DNA of 43,826 nt, taken from assembly GCA_018268655.1 (NCBI GenBank), contig JAFDWC010000007.1:1-43826 (forward strand). Reading direction: 5' to 3'. The DNA comes from Actinomycetota bacterium. GTDB lineage: Bacteria; Actinomycetota; Thermoleophilia; Solirubrobacterales; 70-9. Made by a program: the position numbers and the translations under genes. This document shows, one piece after another, positions 8,019 through 15,091 of this stretch (positions are counted from its first letter, which is position 1; each line of letters starts with the position of its first letter). The notes below the pieces were generated by a model that had not been told where the DNA came from, ran no database searches, and saw only the letters and a program-made list of their open reading frames with translations.

Positions 8019-8625
8019 CGTCGCCGCGGGGTCCGGGATCGGCGTGCTCGGGTCCGCGTTCAACCCGCCGCACCTCGGTCACCTGGCGCTTGCCCAGGAG
8101 GCGCTGTGGCAGCTCGGGCTGGCCGAGGTCGTGCTCGTCCCCACCGGCGAGGCGCCTCACAAGCGGATCGCCGACGACCCCGGCAAGGAGCAGCGGCTGG
8201 CGATGACCCGCCTCGCGGCCGCCGACGACGCTCGCTTCTCGGTCTCCGCGCTGGAGGTCGAGCGCGAGGGGCCGTCCTACACGTATGAGACCTTGCAGCT
8301 GCTTGCCAAGGAACGCGGGGACAGCGAGTTGGTGTTCGTGATGGGGGCGGATGCGGCCGTCGGGCTCGAGAGCTGGCGCGAGCCCGAGCGGGTGGTCGCG
8401 CTGGCGCGCCTGGCGGTGGCGCGGCGGGCCGGGGTCTCCGACTCCGAGGTGAGCGCGGTGATGCGCAGCCTTGGCGCCGGCGACCGGGTGACGATGCTGG
8501 AGATGCCGCAGTTCGGGGTTTCTTCCTCGGCGGTCCGCGAGCGAGCCGCGGCCGGGCGGCCGCTGCGCTACCTGGTGCCGGAGCCGGTTGCGCGGTTCAT
8601 CGAGGAGAAGGGGATCTACCGATGA
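8011..8625 (+). CDS. nadD: Nicotinate-nucleotide adenylyltransferase
   Basis: Joins ATP and nicotinate mononucleotide to give deamido-NAD, a late step of NAD synthesis. The protein has 204 residues from a GTG start. GSAFNPPHLGH contains the nucleotidyltransferase HxGH motif (HLGH at residues 21-24), and SSSAVRERAAAG near residue 170 corresponds to the second (ISSTxxR-type) motif; YLVPEPVARFIEEKGIY is the usual C-terminus. The start overlaps the proA end by 8 nt and the stop overlaps rsfS by 4 nt. Confidence 0.96.
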   Translation: MASVAAGSGIGVLGSAFNPPHLGHLALAQEALWQLGLAEVVLVPTGEAPHKRIADDPGKEQRLAMTRLAAADDARFSVSALEVEREGPSYTYETLQLLAKERGDSELVFVMGADAAVGLESWREPERVVALARLAVARRAGVSDSEVSAVMRSLGAGDRVTMLEMPQFGVSSSAVRERAAAGRPLRYLVPEPVARFIEEKGIYR

Positions 8626-9011
8626 GCCCGATCGACACCGAGACGCTGGCGCGGCGCCTGGTTGCGATCGCCGACGCGAAAAAAGCAGAGGGCCCGGTGC
8701 TGCTCGACATGCGCGAGCTGGTCGCCTACACGGACTTCCTGGTGATCGTCACCGCGCGCAACGAGCGCCAGGCGCGGGCGATCGTCGACGAGGTGCGGCT
8801 GGTCGTCAAGCGCGAGTCGGGGCTGCTGCCGGCGGGCGTCGACGGCGGCGGCGAAGCCGGCTGGACGATCCTCGACTACCTCGACGCCGTCCTCCACGTC
8901 TTCACCCCCGAGGCCCGTGATCGCTATCAGCTCGAGGACCTCTGGCGGGACGCCCCCCGTCTCGAGCTCGAGCTCGAGGAGCCCGAGGCGCCCTCGGCGG
9001 CGACCGGCTGA
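8622..9011 (+). CDS. rsfS: Ribosomal silencing factor RsfS
   Basis: RsfS/Iojap binds L14 and blocks subunit joining under starvation. The 129-residue protein has the expected LLDMRELVAYTDFLVIVTA, NERQARAIVDEV, GWTILDYLDAVLHVFTPEAR and YQLEDLWRDAP. ATG overlaps the nadD stop (ATGA). The nadD-rsfS order is standard in Gram-positive bacteria. Confidence 0.97.
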   Translation: MSPIDTETLARRLVAIADAKKAEGPVLLDMRELVAYTDFLVIVTARNERQARAIVDEVRLVVKRESGLLPAGVDGGGEAGWTILDYLDAVLHVFTPEARDRYQLEDLWRDAPRLELELEEPEAPSAATG

Positions 9012-9078
9012 GCCGGCGCCGCCCGCGGCCGCCGGGCGCGGGCGCGCTCTGTGACGGATATCCGTCCGACGCCCCGCC

Positions 9079-9084
9079 TACTTT
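9079..9084 (+). promoter_or_regulatory. Candidate -10 element of the 9092 gene (leaderless)
   Basis: TACTTT ends 7 nt before ATG 9092. The 80-nt gap after rsfS otherwise contains only GC-rich sequence and the short palindrome GGATATCC (9056-9063). Confidence 0.4.
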
Positions 9085-9091
9085 CCCGCCC

Positions 9092-9829
9092 ATGGCCCCG
9101 TTCAATCGCGCCCTCTTCGGCTACCGCCGTTCAGAGGTAGAGGCCGCCATCGCCCTTCGCGACGGCCGGATCGGCGCCCTCGAGTCAGACCTCGCCAGCA
9201 GCCGGGAGAGCCTCACCTCGTTGGAAGGCGAGACCACGGCTCTGGCGGCGATGGTGATCGAGCGCGAGCGCGAGATGCACGTCCTCGAAGCCCGCCTGCG
9301 CGAGGCCCAGGCGTGTCACGAGCGCAGCATCGCCAGCCTCGACGCGGTCACCGCGCGGCTGGAGGAGATGGGCGCCCAGGCGCGCGGCCAGGCGACGAGG
9401 ATCCGGATGAAAGCCCTGCGCGAGGCGATGGAGGTGAGCCGCCGCGTCCAGGCGCTGAGCGAGGCGCAGGAAGAGGCGCCGGCAAACGGCGCGACGCTTG
9501 CGGCCAACGGGGCGGAGCCGGTCCCGGTCGACTTCGATGGTCTCTACGAGGGCCGGATCAAGCTCGAGATCGGACCCCTCGGCGATTTCTCCCAGCTGGT
9601 CGGCTTCGAGGACACGATCGGCGGCCTGGGCGCCTCCGAGATCTCCGTCGAGCGCTTCTCAGAGGGCCGCGCGACCCTCTCGATGCACCTCGAGGAGCCG
9701 ATCGACCTCCTGCAGGAGCTCGAAGAGCACTCCGCCCTCGACTTCAGGGTCCGCCACACCGCCCCCGACAACCTGATCCTCGACCTCGACCACGAGCCCG
9801 GCGACGACCCCGAGCAGTTCGCCGCGTAG
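9092..9829 (+). CDS. DivIVA-like N-terminal motif and coiled-coil protein, C-terminal domain unknown
   Basis: Not recognised as a named family. The 245-residue protein starts FNRALFGYRRSEVEAAI, which resembles the membrane-targeting N-terminus of DivIVA/Wag31 proteins. A coiled coil of Glu/Arg/Leu heptads spans about residues 20-125, followed by a short Ala/Asn linker and a compact domain (about 150-232: KLEIGPLGDFSQLVGFEDT, then VERFSEGRATLSMHLEEP). That C-terminal domain may be a small alpha-beta sensory or assembly module (inference). No membrane segment is predicted. A role in cell pole or division organisation is possible but unproven. It probably has its own promoter. Confidence 0.65.
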   Translation: MAPFNRALFGYRRSEVEAAIALRDGRIGALESDLASSRESLTSLEGETTALAAMVIEREREMHVLEARLREAQACHERSIASLDAVTARLEEMGAQARGQATRIRMKALREAMEVSRRVQALSEAQEEAPANGATLAANGAEPVPVDFDGLYEGRIKLEIGPLGDFSQLVGFEDTIGGLGASEISVERFSEGRATLSMHLEEPIDLLQELEEHSALDFRVRHTAPDNLILDLDHEPGDDPEQFAA

Positions 9830-9839
9830 AGCGGCAGCG

Positions 9840-9859
9840 CAGACAGAACATTCCGTCTG
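9840..9859. repeat. Small inverted repeat after the coiled-coil gene
   Basis: CAGAC (9840-9844) and GTCTG (9855-9859) are perfect inverted repeats with a 10-nt loop, 10 nt after the stop codon at 9829. There is no T-run, so a terminator role is only possible. Confidence 0.3.
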
Positions 9860-9868
9860 AGCCAGTTG

Positions 9869-9882
9869 CGAACATCTGTTCG
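9869..9882. promoter_or_regulatory. LexA/SOS-box-like palindrome
   Basis: CGAACATCTGTTCG is a perfect CGAAC-N4-GTTCG palindrome. That is the core of the LexA box of Gram-positive bacteria and actinobacteria (established knowledge: CGAACRNRYGTTCG type). Its last base is the first base of the GTG start of the endonuclease gene, so a bound repressor would block transcription start and translation start alike. No other such site was noticed in the window. Confidence 0.55.
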
Positions 9883-10301
9883 TGGTCGCCGAACGGAACG
9901 CCAACCACAAGGGCAATGCCGCCGAGCTGGCAATAGCGGCTGAAGCCGCCCGGCTCGGGCTTCCGGTCTTCGGGCCGCTGACCGAGCACGGGCGCTACGA
10001 CCTCATCCTCGAGGTCGCGGACCGCCTGTTGCGGGTTCAGTGCAAGTGGGGAGCCTGCAACGGCGAGACGATCACGGTGCGACTTGCCTCCTCCTATTAC
10101 TCGCCGACCCGTGGCTATGTCGTCAGGAAGTACACCGCCGAGGAGGTGGATGCGATCGCGATCTATTGCGATCACACCAGGCGGTCCTACTTGCTGCCGA
10201 TCGGGGCGGTTTCGGGCCTGGGTCTGCTCACCCTTCGTCTCACACCGCCACGAAGCAACCAGCGCGCGTCGCTAAACTTCGCCGCCGATTACGAGTTTCC
10301 G
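9882..10301 (+). CDS. PD-(D/E)XK endonuclease-like protein, group I intron endonuclease type; C-terminus undefined
   Basis: Putative nuclease related to the PD-(D/E)XK family that includes the intron endonuclease I-Ssp6803I (from memory of the family). From GTG 9882: KGNAAELAIAAEAARLGLPV carries a helix with a conserved Glu; HGRYDLILEV then LLRVQCKWG gives the D...QxK catalytic core; YTAEEVDAIAIYC and NNQR-like TPPRSNQRASLNFAADYEF complete the domain by about residue 140. The frame has no stop here. It continues through the tRNA-Ala gene (read as GAVAQLEERDTGSVEVTG) and on to 11408, where it is only a shadow of the next gene. I end the entry before the tRNA because conservation ends there. 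Base composition is somewhat less GC-rich than its neighbours, which suits acquisition by transfer. The SOS-like box at its start suggests DNA-damage control. Confidence 0.65.
10273..10278 (+). promoter_or_regulatory. Candidate -10 element of tRNA-Ala
   Basis: TAAACT lies 23 nt before the tRNA 5' end, inside the last conserved codons of the endonuclease frame. No good -35 is visible. Confidence 0.3.
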
Positions 10302-10374
10302 GGGGCTGTAGCTCAGCTGGAAGAGCGCGACACTGGCAGTGTCGAGGTCACGGGTTCGAGCCCCGTCAGCTCCA
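10302..10374 (+). tRNA. tRNA-Ala (anticodon GGC)
   Basis: A complete 73-nt cloverleaf can be drawn by hand. The acceptor stem GGGGCTG pairs with CAGCTCC and includes the G3-U70 pair that marks alanine tRNAs. The D arm is GCTCAGCTGGAAGAGC. The anticodon stem CGACA/TGTCG carries loop CTGGCAG with anticodon GGC at positions 34-36. The T arm is ACGGG/CCCGT with TTCGAGC. The discriminator is A73, and the 3' CCA is not encoded. There is no intron. The gene lies within the open reading frame of the upstream endonuclease. Confidence 0.95.
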
Positions 10375-10391
10375 CTTCCCCGATCGACCTC

Positions 10392-10555
10392 GAGGGCAAG
10401 GTCGGAATTGACGAGTTCTACGCCCGGCTGGCGCACTACGTGCGCCACGCCGAGGCGGGCGGCGACGTGGTCGTGACCCGTTGGGGCCGGCGGTCGCCCG
10501 GCTCGGCCCAATCAGGGATGCGCTCAAAGCGGGACAGGTGGCTGCCGATGAATAA
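10392..10555 (+). pseudogene. Phd/YefM-type antitoxin remnant with frameshift
   Basis: VGIDEFYARLAHYVRHAEAG followed by GDVVVTRWGR reads like the DNA-binding half of a Phd/YefM antitoxin. The next residues expected, PVARL, appear only in the +1-shifted frame as PAVARLGPIRDALKAG, ending at TAA 10553. This is explained by loss of one base near 10490. No start codon precedes the conserved part in frame. No toxin gene follows. It is probably a dead toxin-antitoxin fragment beside the tRNA gene; a sequencing error at the frameshift would not restore the missing start. Confidence 0.55.
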
Positions 10556-10560
10556 CCGCG

Positions 10561-11307
10561 ATGAGCACCGCCAACCAGCACGTCTTCGCGCATGGCATCC
10601 AGGACACGCGGGAGACGATCGACGCCTGGAGCGGGCGGCCGTGGCCGGTCCTGCGCGGCTGGATCGCGCTCAGCCTGGCGGTCGCGCTGACGCTGCTCGC
10701 TGCGGTCTGGTTCGTCTCGGGGCTGCTGACCCCGGACCTGACCCCGCTGCACCTGCCGGGCCTGACCACGACCGCGGAAGCAAGCGACCTGCTGCCGATC
10801 CTCTACCGCAACTCCCTGGTGCTGGCGCTGCACGCGACCGCCTGCGTCGCCGGCTTCATCGCCGGCGCCTCGATGCCGATCGCCGCCGAGCAGCGAACCG
10901 GCTTCTCGCGCTGGGTCCATGTCAAGGCGGGCGAGCTGGCGATCCTCTTCGTCTGCGCGGTGACGATCTTCTCGCTCGGCACCCAGGCCCTCTACCTCGG
11001 CTTCCAGGGCTCGACCCTCGCCTACCAGCTCCACATCTCGCGGTTCGAGTTGATCCTCAGCGTGTTGCCGCACGCGATCCCCGAGCTGACCGCGCTCTTC
11101 CTGCCGCTCGCCGCCTGGCTGATCGCCAGTCGCCGGGGCGAGTGGAACCAGCTGCTCGCCGCGACCGTGGTCACCGTCGCGATCGCGATCCCGACCCTGG
11201 TCGTCGCCGCCACGATCGAGGTCTACGTCTGGCCCCACATCCTGCGCTCGCTCTCCGACGTCCACTACACGCTGCAGAGCTGGACCCCGCCGCCGAGCTG
11301 GCGCTGA
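10561..11307 (+). CDS. SpoIIM-like multi-pass membrane protein
   Basis: Integral membrane protein of 248 residues with about five or six hydrophobic segments (roughly 35-55, 85-108, 122-145, 160-185, 195-220). NSLVLALHATACVAGFIAG and LPHAIPELTALFLPLAAW resemble the two conserved blocks of the stage II sporulation protein M (SpoIIM/DUF95) family, in which an intramembrane Pro-His-x-x-x-Glu pattern recurs. In non-sporulating actinobacteria such proteins have no settled role. The start is 5 nt after the antitoxin remnant. The 97-nt gap downstream (11308-11404) holds only the leuS promoter candidate. Confidence 0.5.
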   Translation: MSTANQHVFAHGIQDTRETIDAWSGRPWPVLRGWIALSLAVALTLLAAVWFVSGLLTPDLTPLHLPGLTTTAEASDLLPILYRNSLVLALHATACVAGFIAGASMPIAAEQRTGFSRWVHVKAGELAILFVCAVTIFSLGTQALYLGFQGSTLAYQLHISRFELILSVLPHAIPELTALFLPLAAWLIASRRGEWNQLLAATVVTVAIAIPTLVVAATIEVYVWPHILRSLSDVHYTLQSWTPPPSWR

Positions 11308-11388
11308 GCGCGGCGGCGCCCGCCATCGCCGCCGCCAACTGCCGTTCCCCCCGCTCGTCCGCCGCGGACGCCCTGCGTCCGGCCTCCA

Positions 11389-11394
11389 TAAGAT
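11389..11394 (+). promoter_or_regulatory. Candidate -10 element of leuS
   Basis: TAAGAT ends 10 nt before the leuS ATG, slightly farther than in the other genes, leaving a leader of at most a few bases. No T-box-like structure fits in the short upstream gap. Confidence 0.35.
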
Positions 11395-11404
11395 CGGCCC
11401 GTAG

Positions 11405-13915
11405 ATGAGCGCGTACGAGCCGAAGCGGATCGAGTCGAAGTGGCAGGCGGTGTGGGCCGAGGAGCACACCTGGGAGGTCGCCAACCCGGGGCAGCCCGGT
11501 TTCGCGCCCGAGAAGCCGAAGGCCTACGTGCTGGAGATGCTGCCCTACCCGTCCGGAGAGCCCCACGTCGGGCACCTCAAGTGCTACGCGGTCGGCGACG
11601 CGATCGCCCACTTCCGCCGTCGCCACGGCTTCCAGGTGATCCACCCGATGGGCTACGACTCCTTCGGCCTGCCGGCCGAGAACAACGCGATCAAAACCGG
11701 GGAGCCACCGAGGGTCGCGACCGAGCGCTCGATCGATTCCTTCCGCCGCCAGTTCCGCTCCTGGGGAATCTCGATCGACTGGTCGCGCGAACTCGCCACG
11801 CACACGCCGGAGTACTACCGCTGGACCCAGTGGATCTTCCTGCAACTGCTGGAGAACGGGCTCGCCTACCGAACCCAGGCGCCGGTGCAGTGGTGCCCCA
11901 AGGACGCCACCGTCCTCGCCAACGAGCAGGTGGTCGACGGCCGCTGCGAGCGCTGCGGCACTCCCGTCGTGCAGCGCAACCTCGAGCAGTGGTTCTTTCG
12001 CATCACCGACTACGCCGACCGCCTGCTCGCCGACTTCGACTCGCTCGATTCCTGGCCCGAGCACGTGGTCACGATGCAGCGCAACTGGATCGGCCGTTCG
12101 GAGGGAGCCGAGGTCGTCTTCCGCTGCGACGAAGTCGGCCTTGACTTCCCGGTCTTCACGACCCGCCCGGACACCCTCTTCGGCGCCACCTTCTTCGTCC
12201 TCGCCCCCGAGCACCCGGAGCTCGAGCGCCTCGTCGCCGGCACTCCGGCCGAGGCGGCGGTGCGCGAGTACGTCGACCGGGTCGGCCGCGAGTCGGCTGA
12301 GGAACGAGGTGCCGAGGATCGCGAGAAGACCGGCGTCGCCCTCGGCCGCAGTGTCGTCAACCCGGTCAACGGCGAGCGCATCCCGATGTACGTCGCCGAC
12401 TACGTGCTGATGGAGTACGGCACCGGCGCGATCATGGCCGTCCCCGGCCACGACTCCCGTGACTACGAATTTGCCCGCGCCTTCGAGCTGCCGCTGAGCC
12501 GGGTGATCGAGGGCTCCGACCCCGAGGCGGCGCGCGACGACGACGGTCTGCCTTACCCAGGTGACGGGCCGATGGTCAACTCGGGCCGCTTCGACGGCAA
12601 GCACAATCGCGACGCCTACGCCGAGATCGTCGCCTGGCTCGAAGTGGAGGGACGCGGCAGGACGGCGGTCAACTTCCGCCTCCGCGACTGGCTCGTCTCG
12701 CGCCAGCGCTACTGGGGCGCGCCGATTCCCGTCGTCTACTGCGAGGCCTGTGGGGCGGAGGGTGAGCCGGCGATCGTCCCCATCCCCGCCGACCAGCTCC
12801 CGGTCGAGCTGCCGGAGGTCGAGGACTACGCCCCCAAGGGCCGCAGCCCGCTGGCCGCCGCCGAGGATTGGGTCAGCACCAGCTGTCCGCGCTGCGGCGG
12901 CCCGGCCCGGCGCGAGACGGACACGATGGACACCTTCGTCGACTCCTCCTGGTACTTCCTCCGCTACCTCGACCCGGGCAACGAGGAGGCGCCGTGGGAT
13001 CGCGCCGCCGCCGACCACTGGTTCCCCGTCGACCAGTACATCGGCGGCGTCGAGCACGCGATCCTGCACCTGATGTACGCGCGCTTCTTCACCAAGGCGC
13101 TCGCCGACCTCGGCCACATCGGCGCCGTCGAGCCCTTCGCCAACCTCTTCACCCAGGGCATGATCACCCGTGACGGCGCCAAGATGTCGAAGTCGCGCGG
13201 CAACGTCGTCAGCCCGGGCGAGTTCGTAGAGCGCTACGGCGCCGACACCGCGCGCACCTATATCTGCTTCATGGGTCCGCCCGAGCGCGGCGGCGACTGG
13301 ACCGACGAGGGCGTCGAGGGCGTCAACCGCTTCCTGGCGCGGCTGTGGAGGCTCGGGGAGGAGGTCGAGCAGCGGACCGACCCGGGCGAGTGGGAGGCGG
13401 CGACGGCTGGACCCGAGTCGCGGCAGCTGATGGCGAAGGCGCACTGGGCGATCGATAAGGCGACCCGCGACTTCAGTCGCGGCTTCCAGTTCAACACCGT
13501 GGTCGCCGCTGTGATGGAGCTCGTCAACGACTGCTACCGGCTCAAGGACGGGCTCTTCGAGAGCGCCGACGGCGCCGCCGCGCTGCGCTTCGCGACGACC
13601 ACCGCCGCCTCGCTGATCTTCCCCTTCGCTCCACACCTGGCCAGCGAGGTGTTTGAGCGGCTGCGCGGCGAGCGCGTCTGGGAGCAGCCCTGGCCCGAAG
13701 CAGACCCCGCCCTCCTGGCCGCAGACACCGTCACGCTGGTGGTACAGGTGAACGGCAAGCTCCGCGACCGGATCGAGGCGGCGGCCGAGGCCGACCGCGA
13801 TGAGCTGCTCGAGCTGGCCCGCGGTAGCGAGAAGGTCGGCCGCCATCTCGACGGCAAGGAAGTCGTCAAGGAGGTGGTCGTGCCGGGCAAGCTGGTCAAC
13901 TTCGTCGTCCGCTAG
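11405..13915 (+). CDS. leuS: Leucyl-tRNA synthetase
   Basis: Class Ia aminoacyl-tRNA synthetase of 836 residues, charging tRNA-Leu. The HIGH-type motif is HVGH at residues 54-57 in [13 protein letters not shown], and KMSKS is at about 593-597 ([15 protein letters not shown]). The CP1 editing domain starts near [20 protein letters not shown] and contains [16 protein letters not shown] with the editing aspartate. Cysteine pairs (CERCG, CEACG, CPRCG) suggest zinc sites. The C-terminal domain ends [10 protein letters not shown]. Length and motif order are normal for a bacterial LeuRS. Confidence 0.98.
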   Translation: MSAYEPKRIESKWQAVWAEEHTWEVANPGQPGFAPEKPKAYVLEMLPYPSGEPHVGHLKCYAVGDAIAHFRRRHGFQVIHPMGYDSFGLPAENNAIKTGEPPRVATERSIDSFRRQFRSWGISIDWSRELATHTPEYYRWTQWIFLQLLENGLAYRTQAPVQWCPKDATVLANEQVVDGRCERCGTPVVQRNLEQWFFRITDYADRLLADFDSLDSWPEHVVTMQRNWIGRSEGAEVVFRCDEVGLDFPVFTTRPDTLFGATFFVLAPEHPELERLVAGTPAEAAVREYVDRVGRESAEERGAEDREKTGVALGRSVVNPVNGERIPMYVADYVLMEYGTGAIMAVPGHDSRDYEFARAFELPLSRVIEGSDPEAARDDDGLPYPGDGPMVNSGRFDGKHNRDAYAEIVAWLEVEGRGRTAVNFRLRDWLVSRQRYWGAPIPVVYCEACGAEGEPAIVPIPADQLPVELPEVEDYAPKGRSPLAAAEDWVSTSCPRCGGPARRETDTMDTFVDSSWYFLRYLDPGNEEAPWDRAAADHWFPVDQYIGGVEHAILHLMYARFFTKALADLGHIGAVEPFANLFTQGMITRDGAKMSKSRGNVVSPGEFVERYGADTARTYICFMGPPERGGDWTDEGVEGVNRFLARLWRLGEEVEQRTDPGEWEAATAGPESRQLMAKAHWAIDKATRDFSRGFQFNTVVAAVMELVNDCYRLKDGLFESADGAAALRFATTTAASLIFPFAPHLASEVFERLRGERVWEQPWPEADPALLAADTVTLVVQVNGKLRDRIEAAAEADRDELLELARGSEKVGRHLDGKEVVKEVVVPGKLVNFVVR

Positions 13916-13964
13916 GGCGGCCCGCTCAACACCCTCGCGCCCCGCATCTGGTACAAAGCCGCCG

Positions 13965-14366
13965 ATGCTCGTCAGGCGCCTCGGAGATGCACCGGTCGAG
14001 GAGTGGCACCGGCTCCGCGCCCATCTGCTGATGGACGCGGGGGAACTCGGTGCCCGCAACCTCACCGTCAGCTGGCTCACCGTCCCCGCCGGGGCCGAGC
14101 AGACCCTGCGCTCGCACGAGGAGGCCGAGCAGGCCTACGTCGTCGTCCGCGGTCGCGGCGCGATGTCGGTGGCCGGCGACAACCAGCAGGTCGGGGAGGG
14201 CGACCTGATCCTGGTCCCGCCGGCGACCGATCACTCGATCTCCAACGACGGCGACGCCGAGCTCGCGTGCGTCTCGATCCAGTCGCCCCAGGTGGCCGCC
14301 TCAGAGCTCTACAGCGACCAATTGGCCGAGGTTGCGGGGTACGACTACGACGACGACGATCTCTAG
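13965..14366 (+). CDS. Cupin-domain protein
   Basis: Small cytoplasmic cupin of 133 residues, probably metal-binding, substrate unknown. SHEEAEQAYVVVRGRGAMSV is cupin motif 1 (H...E...G) and GDLILVPPATDHSISNDG is motif 2 with the conserved His. The N-terminal ~35 residues are helical, and the C-terminus is an acidic tail ending YDYDDDDL. TACAAA lies 7 nt before ATG 13965 as a weak -10 candidate. The longer frame starting at 13800 overlaps leuS and is not supported. Confidence 0.8.
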   Translation: MLVRRLGDAPVEEWHRLRAHLLMDAGELGARNLTVSWLTVPAGAEQTLRSHEEAEQAYVVVRGRGAMSVAGDNQQVGEGDLILVPPATDHSISNDGDAELACVSIQSPQVAASELYSDQLAEVAGYDYDDDDL

Positions 14367-14434
14367 ACGGAGACGCGAGGAAGTCGTTTGATTGAGCGCG
14401 CCACGCGCGCGCCCCTTCCGGCCACGATCGGCCG

Positions 14435-15082
14435 GTGCCAGAGCTCAGCCGCACTCAGATCGTCGTCTACGGCGCGATTGCCGTCGCCCTGCTGCTGATC
14501 GGTGCGCGGGCGATCAGAGGGGAGGGGGGAGGACCGGCGGGCGGCGACGGAACGACCTGGAGCGACTCGGGCTCGGGCTGGAGCGACCCGGGATCGGCAG
14601 AAGCGGAATCCGGCGCCGCCGAGGCAGGGGAAGGCGAATTCGAGCTCGGACAGGGAGGCGGTGACGTCGTCGTCGACGTCACCGGCGCCGTCGCCCGTCC
14701 CGGCGTCTACCGGCTGCCCGTTGGGAGCCGGGTCAACGACGCCCTCCAGCGCGCCGGTGGCGCCGCTCCGAAGGCGCAGCTCGAAGCCGTGAACCTGGCG
14801 GCGCGCCTGGCCGATGGCCAGCAGGTGGTCGTCCCCGAACGCGCCCCGGCAGGTATCGGCGTCGCCGCGACCGGAGCTGGCGCCGAAGAAGGCCCGATCA
14901 GCCTCGGCACTGCCACGCTCGAGCAGCTCGACACGATCGACGGGATCGGCCCGGTCACCGCCGAAGACATCGTCCAGTTCCGCGAAGAACACGGCGGCCT
15001 CTCCTCGATCGAGCAGCTCGACCAGATCTCCGGCATCGGCCCGGCGACGATGGAGGCGCTGCGGGCCCGGCTCCAGCCCTGA
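14435..15082 (+). CDS. comEA: ComEA-like DNA-binding competence protein
   Basis: Membrane-anchored double-stranded-DNA receptor for natural transformation. From GTG 14435 the 215-residue protein has a single N-terminal membrane segment (about 8-26), a Gly/Ser/Glu-rich spacer (30-75), an SLBB domain (about 77-135; VVVDVTGAVARPGVYRLPVG) and a C-terminal helix-hairpin-helix pair (155-215) with two GIGP turns (IDGIGPVTAEDI and ISGIGPATMEAL). It lies 9 nt before comEC. The 68-nt gap upstream contains the GC-rich palindrome GCGCGCCACGCGCGC. Confidence 0.93.
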   Translation: MPELSRTQIVVYGAIAVALLLIGARAIRGEGGGPAGGDGTTWSDSGSGWSDPGSAEAESGAAEAGEGEFELGQGGGDVVVDVTGAVARPGVYRLPVGSRVNDALQRAGGAAPKAQLEAVNLAARLADGQQVVVPERAPAGIGVAATGAGAEEGPISLGTATLEQLDTIDGIGPVTAEDIVQFREEHGGLSSIEQLDQISGIGPATMEALRARLQP

Positions 15083-15091
15083 GCCACCGCC

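Noticed and set aside
10302-10374. A group I intron in the tRNA-Ala gene, given the adjacent intron-type endonuclease
   Set aside because: The anticodon arm is continuous and the cloverleaf complete at 73 nt, so there is no insertion.
11308-11404. T-box riboswitch before leuS
   Set aside because: The gap is under 100 nt and GC-rich, without a specifier stem or the T-box sequence; the -10 candidate lies 10 nt before the ATG.
9882-11408. A real 508-residue fusion protein
   Set aside because: Beyond the tRNA the frame is antiparallel in character to no known domain and overlaps the better-supported SpoIIM-like gene in another frame; only the first ~140 residues are conserved-looking.
11171-14080. 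969-codon minus-strand open frame
   Set aside because: It is antisense to leuS and the SpoIIM-like gene; its residues follow the codon pattern of the real genes and show no domain.
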